Below are positions 58,196-64,000 of a stretch of 64,000 bases of DNA, piece after piece. This DNA is from Gemmiger formicilis (GTDB taxonomy: Bacteria; Bacillota; Clostridia; Oscillospirales; Ruminococcaceae), in NCBI RefSeq assembly GCF_016900095.1, contig NZ_JACJJP010000015.1:1-64000 (forward strand). Direction: 5' to 3'. The stretch's first letter is position 1. Every line of letters begins with the position of its first letter. Under the pieces are notes generated by a model, which had not been told where the DNA came from, did no database searches, and worked only from the letters and a program-made list of their open reading frames with translations. Position numbers and translations under genes: made by a program.

Positions 58196-60003
58196 TGGCA
58201 CAGGATTCCATCCGCAATTTCTGCATCATTGCACACATCGACCACGGCAAGAGCACCTTGTCCGACCGTATTCTGGAACTGACCGACAGCGTGGACAAAC
58301 GCACCATGGAAGACCAGATCCTGGACGACATGGAGCTGGAACGGGAGCGCGGCATCACCATCAAGGCCCGGGCCGTGACCATGCATTACAAGGCCGATGA
58401 CGGCAAGACCTATATGTTCAACCTCATCGACACCCCGGGCCACGTGGACTTTTCCTACGAGGTCAGCCGCAGCCTGGCGGCCTGCGAGGGCGCCGTGCTG
58501 GTGGTGGACGCCAGCCAGGGCGTGGAAGCCCAGACCCTGGCCAACTGCTATATGGCCATCGACCACAACCTGGAAGTGGTGCCCATCCTGAACAAGATCG
58601 ACCTGCCCAGCGCCGACCCCGACACCGCCGCCAAGGAGGTGGAGGACATCATCGGCCTGCCCTGTGAGGATGCCCCTCGGGTGTCCGCCAAGCTGGGCAT
58701 CGGCATCAAGGACGTGCTGGAACGGGTGGTGCAGGACATTCCCGCCCCCCAGGGGGATGAGAACGCCCCCCTGAAAGCCCTGATCTTCGACAGCGTGTAC
58801 GACAGCTACAAGGGCGTCATCGTCTATATCCGGGTGTTTGAGGGCACCGTGCGCCCCGGCGACACCATCAAGCTGATGCACACCGGCGCCCAGTTCCAGC
58901 TGGTGGAGGTGGGCCACATGGGCGCCACCGCCCTGGCCCCCTGCGACTGCCTGAAAGCCGGCGAGGTGGGTTACCTGACCGCCAGCATCAAGACGGTGCG
59001 GGACACCCGGGTGGGCGACACCGTCACCCTGGCCAACAACCCCACCGCCGAACCCATGCCCGGTTTCCGCAAGGTGACGCCCATGGTGTTCTGCGGCATC
59101 TACCCCGCCGACGGCGCCGACTACCCCGACCTGAAGGACGCGTTGGAAAAGCTGCAGCTCAACGACGCCAGCCTGAGCTTTGAGCCCGAGACCAGTGCGG
59201 CTCTGGGCTTTGGCTTCCGATGCGGGTTCCTGGGTCTTTTGCACATGGAGATCATCACCGAGCGTCTGGAGCGGGAGTTTGACCTGGACCTGATCACCAC
59301 CACCCCCGGCGTTCAGTACCGCCTGACCCTGACCGACGGCACGGTGGAGATCATCGACAATCCTTCCGCCTACCCCGACCCCACCCGCATCGAGAAAGCG
59401 GAGGAGCCTTTCGTCAACGCCCACATCTACACCCCCAACGACTACGTGGGCCCGCTGATGGACCTGTGCCAGCAGAAGCGGGGCGTTCTGGTGGACATGA
59501 AATATATGGACGAAACCCGCGTGGACCTGCACTACCAGCTGCCGTTGGGCGAGATCGTCTATGACTTCTTTGACGCCATCAAGAGCCGCAGCCGCGGCTA
59601 TGCCAGTTACGACTACGAGTGGGAGGACTGGCACCAGTCCAACCTGGTTAAGCTGGACTTTTTGCTCAACGGCGAACCGGTGGACGCGCTGTCCATGATC
59701 GTGTTCAGCGACAACGCCTACGCCAAGGGCCGCCGTATCTGCGAAAAGCTGAAGGAGAACATCCCCCGCGCGCTGTTCGAAATTCCCATCCAGGCGGCGG
59801 TGGGCGGCAAGATCATCGCCCGCGAAACGGTCAAGGCCATGCGCAAGGACGTGCTGGCCAAGTGCTACGGCGGCGACATCACCCGCAAAAAGAAGCTGCT
59901 GGAAAAGCAGAAAGCCGGCAAAAAGAAGATGCGCCAGCTGGGCAGCGTGACCTTGCCCAGCGAGGCCTTCACCGCCGTGCTCAAGCTGGATTCCGATTCC
60001 TGA
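58195..60003 (+). CDS. lepA: Translation elongation factor 4 (LepA)
   Basis: A 602-residue GTPase: G1 [14 protein letters not shown]2/effector REREGITIKA-type segment, G3 DTPGHVDF, G4 NKIDLP, and the LepA C-terminal domain ending [14 protein letters not shown]. It back-translocates or rescues ribosomes under stress. The ATG at 58195 has GGAGGAAGG upstream; the longer frame lies in alr. It forms an operon with alr. Confidence 0.97.
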
Positions 60004-60014
60004 TGATACAAATA

Positions 60015-60060
60015 TGCGCCGGGCGCTTCCCTGTTTTGGGAAAGCGCCCGGCGCTTTTCT
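60015..60060. terminator. Bidirectional terminator between lepA and vanT
   Basis: A perfect GC stem around GCGCCGGGCGCTT with a short loop, followed by T-rich sequence on the plus strand. It separates the convergent alr-lepA and van operons. Confidence 0.88.
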
Positions 60061-60061
60061 T

Positions 60062-62152
60062 TTATGGATGCAGCACCTGCAGGCCCAGCCGGGGCCCCAG
60101 GCGGGAGAGCAGTTCGTTGGTGATGGTGCCGCAGGTTTCGGCCACCTCCTCCGCGTGCAGGGTTTCGGCGCCGTCGGTGCCGATGAGGGTGGCGGTCTCC
60201 CCCGCTTTCGGTGCGGCGGGCAGGTCGGTGGCATCCACCAGCATCTGGTCCATACACACCCGCCCCACCACCGGGCAGCGGGCACCGTGGAGCAGCACCA
60301 CGCCCCCTTTGGCGGCATAATCCCGGGGCAGACCGTCGGCGTACCCGATGGCCAGCACGGCCAGGCAGGTGTCCCGCCGGGCGGTGAAGGCCAGGCCATA
60401 CCCTGCCCCCTCCCCCGCCGGAACACGGTGCACCGCCGCCACCCGGGCCCGCAGGCTGAGCACCGGCCGCAGGGGCAGAGGATGCTCCACCTTGGCGGTA
60501 TCGCTGTACACCCCGTACAAGACCAGCCCCGGCCGGGCGGCCCCGAAGGCGAGTCCCACCACGCAGGCAGGGTTGAGGATGCCATAGCTGGCCTGCAGGT
60601 GGGTCAGGCCGGGGTCCAGGCCCAGACCCCGGAGCATGGCCAGGGTGTGGGCAAAGGTTTCGGCCTGCCGCCGGGCAAACGCCCGGTCATTTTCCGCGGA
60701 TCCGTCGGCGGTGCACAGGTGGCTGTACACCCCCGTCACCCGCAGGTTGGGCAGGGCGAACAGCGACGCCAGGGTTCCGATCTCCTCCGCCGGGATGCCC
60801 AGCCGGTGCATACCCGTATCCACAGCCAGATGCACCCGCACCGACACTCCCTGGGCGGAGAGCGCCCGGCCGTGTTCCGCGTCCGCCACCGTGGCGGTGA
60901 GCTTCCACCGGCGGAGCAACGGCGCCTGGGCGGGGTCGGTCCAGCCCAGAATCAGGATCCTGTCCCGGATGCCCGCTCTGCGCAGGGCAATGCCCTCGGC
61001 CAGGCAGGCCACCGCGAACAGCCGCACTCCTTCCCGCCGCAGAGTCCGGGCCACCGGCACGGCGCCGTGGCCGTAGGCGTCCGCCTTGACCACCGCCATG
61101 AGTGCACAGGAGGCAGGCAGGGTTTCCCGCAGCAGGGCGGTATTCTGACGCAGGGCATCCAGGTCGATCTCCCGCCAGGCCCGGGCATCCGGGGGCAGGG
61201 ACCGGCGGTTTGTGAGAGATTGCAGCACAAAGGCCAGGGCCACGCTCAGGGGTACCACCGCCACGAAGTGGAGGAGGGAATTTTCCACCAGAAGGTCCCA
61301 AAGGCCGAAAAATCGGGCCCCCACCCGCACCACCACAATGCACCAGGGGTGCAGGATGTACACCAGGGTGGCGGTGCGGCGCACTGCCCGGTCCTGCCCG
61401 CCGTTCACGGCCAGCAGCAGGCCGAACAGCCCCCACATGGTCAGGGGCAGAAAGAGGTACATACTGTCATGCCGGGGAATATGGGTCCCATGCAGCACAA
61501 AGGCTTCCACCGTCATGGCCCCCAGCCCCAGCAGGGTCAGGCGGGCACCGGAGCGGGCATCCGGCACCGGCCGGGCGGCAAAAGCAGCCCCCAGCAGCAG
61601 AAACACCGGCAGGGTGAACAGACCGTTGCGGGTGTAGTCCCAGAGGGTGAAAACACCTTTATAGAAGTCCCCCAGCCCCGGCAGCTGTCCTACCAGGCCG
61701 TAGTAGCTGTCCCCGCCCAGGCCGATGAGGTAGAGTACCCCCGCCGCAGCCAGCCCCCCGCGTTCCCCGCGGGCCAGCAGGCGGGCGATGGGCAAAGCCA
61801 ACAGCAGGGCGGGCAGGTACCACAGATGGTAGAAGGTGCCGTTGAACACCAGAGCCCGCACCCCCACCGGGTTGCCCGCGTAAAGGTTCAGGGGCAGGTA
61901 CAGCAGAACCGACGCGGCGTATAGCACCAGGGTGTGCCGCCACAACCGGGTGGTCCCCTGCCAATGGTTCCGGGCCAGAAAATACCCGCTGACCATGGCA
62001 AAGTAGGGCACCGCCACCCGGGCCAGCACCCGGGTCAGCCACAGGTCCGCCAGGGGAGAGAAATCCCCCAGGGGACCGGTGTGGATGGCCACCACCAGCA
62101 CGGCGGCCGCCAGGCGGAACCGATCCAGAGCGGGAAAGCCTTGTCTGGTCAT
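60062..62152 (-). CDS. vanT: VanT-type membrane serine racemase
   Basis: A 696-residue fusion. Residues about 1-330 form a ten-helix acyltransferase-3-like membrane domain (FRLAAAVLVVAIHTG, YFAMVSGYFLARN) thought to import or handle serine. About 335-696 form an alanine-racemase-like domain with the PLP lysine near 353 in AVVKADAYGHGA, HLAVDTGMHRLG, and GRVCMDQMLVDAT. VanT makes D-Ser for D-Ala-D-Ser-ending precursors. Length and layout match VanTC/VanTG. The ATG overlaps the vanXY stop (ATGA). It is the last gene of the operon. Confidence 0.9.
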   Translation of the reverse strand: MTRQGFPALDRFRLAAAVLVVAIHTGPLGDFSPLADLWLTRVLARVAVPYFAMVSGYFLARNHWQGTTRLWRHTLVLYAASVLLYLPLNLYAGNPVGVRALVFNGTFYHLWYLPALLLALPIARLLARGERGGLAAAGVLYLIGLGGDSYYGLVGQLPGLGDFYKGVFTLWDYTRNGLFTLPVFLLLGAAFAARPVPDARSGARLTLLGLGAMTVEAFVLHGTHIPRHDSMYLFLPLTMWGLFGLLLAVNGGQDRAVRRTATLVYILHPWCIVVVRVGARFFGLWDLLVENSLLHFVAVVPLSVALAFVLQSLTNRRSLPPDARAWREIDLDALRQNTALLRETLPASCALMAVVKADAYGHGAVPVARTLRREGVRLFAVACLAEGIALRRAGIRDRILILGWTDPAQAPLLRRWKLTATVADAEHGRALSAQGVSVRVHLAVDTGMHRLGIPAEEIGTLASLFALPNLRVTGVYSHLCTADGSAENDRAFARRQAETFAHTLAMLRGLGLDPGLTHLQASYGILNPACVVGLAFGAARPGLVLYGVYSDTAKVEHPLPLRPVLSLRARVAAVHRVPAGEGAGYGLAFTARRDTCLAVLAIGYADGLPRDYAAKGGVVLLHGARCPVVGRVCMDQMLVDATDLPAAPKAGETATLIGTDGAETLHAEEVAETCGTITNELLSRLGPRLGLQVLHP

Positions 62153-62898
62153 GCTTCCCCCTCCCACACCGTCAGAATGAAGCCGCCCTCGTTGGTGCCG
62201 GACAGCTGCCAGCAGGCGCCGGGGGCCGGGCGGCGGGTTTCGGTGCCGGTCCAGGGCAGATAGCTCACCTGCACCCGGCGGCCGTTTTCCAGCCGGACCA
62301 CCCGGGGCGCCTGCCGCAGAAAAGCCGGGTACTCCTCCAGGCAAAGGCCCGCTTCGGTGAGGATGGCGGCGTGGGGAACCCCCACATACCGGAAATGCCA
62401 GGGTTCGGCAGCAATGCCGGTTTTGTCCTGCTTTTCCTCGGTGTACCGCTGGATAAAGCCGTACCGTGCCGCCACCTTGCGGAAGGTCCCGCACACCCCG
62501 TCATAAGGGAACTCGGGGCGGATAAAGTCGATGTGCTCGGCGCACAGGGCCAGGTCCACCGCCAGGCCGGTCTGGTGTTCGCTGCACCCCGGCCGGGCCA
62601 CATACCGGGCGGTAAAGTCGGGGCCATGGTCGGTGAGGGAGCTGTTCCAGATGGCCTGCTGTTCGTCCTGGCTGCGCCAGCCGGACACCGGCAGGATCTG
62701 TCCTGTCCCCTGCACCGCCCGGATGGCCGCGTCCAGCATCCGGGCGGCGGTGCGGTCCAGGTGCTGGTCCGGCCAACCGCCCTGCAGCGGCACCAGGTCG
62801 GGAAACAGCTCCCCCTGCAAGGGATGGTCCCGGTTGACGAGAATCAGGCTGCCTTTGCGGGCCCCGGCGGCGGTCAGATGCAGTTCGGCGGGCCTCAT
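62149..62898 (-). CDS. vanXY: VanXY-type D,D-dipeptidase/D,D-carboxypeptidase
   Basis: A 249-residue VanY-superfamily zinc peptidase: SGWRSQDEQQAIW near 72-84, metal ligands H108 and D115 in CSEHQTGLAVDL, and E165/H168 in EPWHFRYVG. No signal peptide is visible, in line with cytoplasmic VanXY, which removes D-Ala-D-Ala and the terminal D-Ala of precursors. It overlaps the ligase gene stop by 4 bp (ATGA). Confidence in VanXY rather than a plain carboxypeptidase comes from its place in the cluster. Confidence 0.88.
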   Translation of the reverse strand: MRPAELHLTAAGARKGSLILVNRDHPLQGELFPDLVPLQGGWPDQHLDRTAARMLDAAIRAVQGTGQILPVSGWRSQDEQQAIWNSSLTDHGPDFTARYVARPGCSEHQTGLAVDLALCAEHIDFIRPEFPYDGVCGTFRKVAARYGFIQRYTEEKQDKTGIAAEPWHFRYVGVPHAAILTEAGLCLEEYPAFLRQAPRVVRLENGRRVQVSYLPWTGTETRRPAPGACWQLSGTNEGGFILTVWEGEA

Positions 62899-63950
62899 CC
62901 TTCCACCCCCAGTTCCACCAGCTTGTCCAGCAGGGCCGGGAAGGTGTACCCCGCCTGTTTCATCATGGCGGGGAACCGGCTGTGGGAGGTCAGCCCCGGG
63001 ATGGTGTTCACCTCATTGAAGACGATGCGCCCCGCCGGGGTCAGGAACAGGTCCACCCGGGCAAAGCCCCGGCAGCCCAGGGCCCGGTAGACCGTTCTGG
63101 CGGCGTCCCGGATGCGGGCGGCGGTTTCTTCGGGGATGCGGGCGGGGCAGTGGATGGCCGAATGGCGCAGGGTGTATTTTTCGGTGTAGTCGAAGAGCAC
63201 GTCGGTGGGGGCCAGCTCGATCTCGTCCACCGCCCCCACGGTCAGCGGCCCGCCGGGGTTACCCATGACCCCGCAGCCCACCTCAAAGCCGGGGATAGTC
63301 TCCTCCAGAACCAGCTCGTCGTCGTGGCGGAAGGCCTCCTCCACCGCCGGGGCCAGGGTCTCGGGGTTTTCCACCCGGCTGATGCCGAAGGAGGACCCTG
63401 CCCGCACCGGCTTGACGAAGACCGGCCAGCCGATGGATTCCGCGGCGGCCTGAATTTCGGTCAGGTCCGCGCCCCGGTGAAACACCGCGCTTTGGGGCAC
63501 CGCCACCCCGGCCAGGGCGGCCAGCTTGTGGGCCCGGTCCTTGTCCATGCACAGCGCCCCCGCCAGGCAGCCGCAGCCGATGAGGGGCACCCCGGCCAGT
63601 TCCAGCAGGCCCTGCAGGGTGCCGTCCTCCCCATTTTTGCCGTGGAGCACCGGAAAAGCCGCGTCAAAGGAGATACGGCGGCCGTCGGCCAGCCACAGTG
63701 CCCCCGCACCCCGGGTGGCGTCCAGGGTGCAGCGGGCGCAGTGGGCGGCGTCCCGGTGCCAGGTATCGGCGGGGATGGCCGCCAGCGGACCGGTGTAATA
63801 ATACCAGGCCCCTGTCCGGGTGATGCCCACCGGCACCGGGGCCCAGCGGGCGGGGTCGAGATTTTCCAGCACGGCCGCCGCCGATTGCAGGGAAACGGCG
63901 TATTCGGTGGAGCAGCCGCCGAAAAACACCAGGATTTTGCGTGCATGCAT
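62895..63950 (-). CDS. vanG: D-Ala-D-Ser ligase, VanG type
   Basis: A 351-residue ATP-grasp ligase: FFGGCSTEYAVSLQSA at the start, AFPVLHGKNGEDGTLQG, FVKPVRAGSSFGISRV, FARVDLFLTPAGRIVFNEVN and TIPGLTSHSRFPAMM. The omega-loop region 257-271 (EKYTLRHSAIHCPAR) fits VanG/VanC/VanE ligases rather than Ddl or VanA/B. The ATG at 63950 has AAGGAGG upstream; the longer frame has no site. It heads the vanG-vanXY-vanT operon. No vanR/vanS adjoins it inside the window, so regulation must lie outside or be absent. Confidence 0.88.
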   Translation of the reverse strand: MHARKILVFFGGCSTEYAVSLQSAAAVLENLDPARWAPVPVGITRTGAWYYYTGPLAAIPADTWHRDAAHCARCTLDATRGAGALWLADGRRISFDAAFPVLHGKNGEDGTLQGLLELAGVPLIGCGCLAGALCMDKDRAHKLAALAGVAVPQSAVFHRGADLTEIQAAAESIGWPVFVKPVRAGSSFGISRVENPETLAPAVEEAFRHDDELVLEETIPGFEVGCGVMGNPGGPLTVGAVDEIELAPTDVLFDYTEKYTLRHSAIHCPARIPEETAARIRDAARTVYRALGCRGFARVDLFLTPAGRIVFNEVNTIPGLTSHSRFPAMMKQAGYTFPALLDKLVELGVEG

Positions 63951-64000
63951 GGGGATTCCTCCTTGCAGGACGCGGAAATTTTGCCAAGACAAAGCGCCCT

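Noticed and set aside
62149-63950. vanG and vanXY as part of an acquired transposon
   Set aside because: No element ends, transposase or change of composition were seen; the GC content fits the adjoining alr-lepA genes.

Overview
The window is chromosomal DNA of a Gram-positive (Bacillota/Clostridia) gut-type bacterium carrying two mobile elements. The core genes at the right (rplM-rpsI, alr-lepA and a D-Ala-D-Ser vancomycin-resistance core) are GC-rich and Clostridia-like; an Oscillospiraceae member of the Gemmiger/Subdoligranulum/Faecalibacterium type is my best guess, but the genus is inference.

Layout. (1) About 1-5271 is the visible part of a small integrative mobilizable element (IME): a MobV relaxase, a RepA-like AAA ATPase, a small HTH protein, an XRE repressor and a tyrosine integrase. 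(2) About 5272-55878 is a complete ~50.6 kb integrative conjugative element (ICE) of the Tn1549/CTn type in the 3' end of rpsI. It is bounded by a 52-bp direct repeat with one mismatch, which duplicates the last 15 codons of rpsI. The left end carries two paralogous integrases, an excisionase-like protein, an XRE regulator and a sigma-like factor. Next come two cargo modules. The first is a CprABC-RK-like antimicrobial-peptide ABC transporter with its two-component system and a VanZ-RDD membrane protein, flanked by ~120-bp direct repeats. The second is a BcrAB-like ABC transporter with a VanR/VanS-like two-component system. The conjugation backbone then runs leftward as one long minus-strand array: ParA, ParB, a replication-type HTH protein, an antirepressor, PcfB, VirD4, a VirB2-like pilin, VirB6, PrgI, VirB4, a CHAP hydrolase, DUF4315, DUF4366, TopB, a CHC2-ArdC fusion, TTRAP, a 2545-residue methylase/helicase with a tnpV gene nested inside it, a DUF3848/3849-like protein, MobC, an AbiE toxin-antitoxin operon and the MOBP relaxase. 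(3) 55829-64000 is host chromosome: rpsI-rplM (minus), alr-lepA (plus), then a convergent vanT-vanXY-vanG-type cluster.

How it works together. Int1/Int2 and the excisionase-like protein would move the ICE between the rpsI att site and a circular form. The relaxase, MobC, TopB and the giant helicase would process DNA, and VirD4/VirB4/VirB6/CHAP would export it. ParA/ParB may stabilise the excised form and AbiE may addict the host. The cargo would protect against cell-wall-active peptides, and the chromosomal van core would make D-Ala-D-Ser-ending precursors. The IME lacks its own transfer channel and could use that of an ICE.

The clearest unusual points are the rpsI att duplication with its synonymous change, matching arm-type repeats at both ICE ends, the tandem IME-ICE arrangement, tnpV read in another frame inside the giant methylase/helicase gene, the CHC2-ArdC fusion with a strong internal start, the cargo-flanking repeats, and a zinc-ribbon gene coupled to AbiE.
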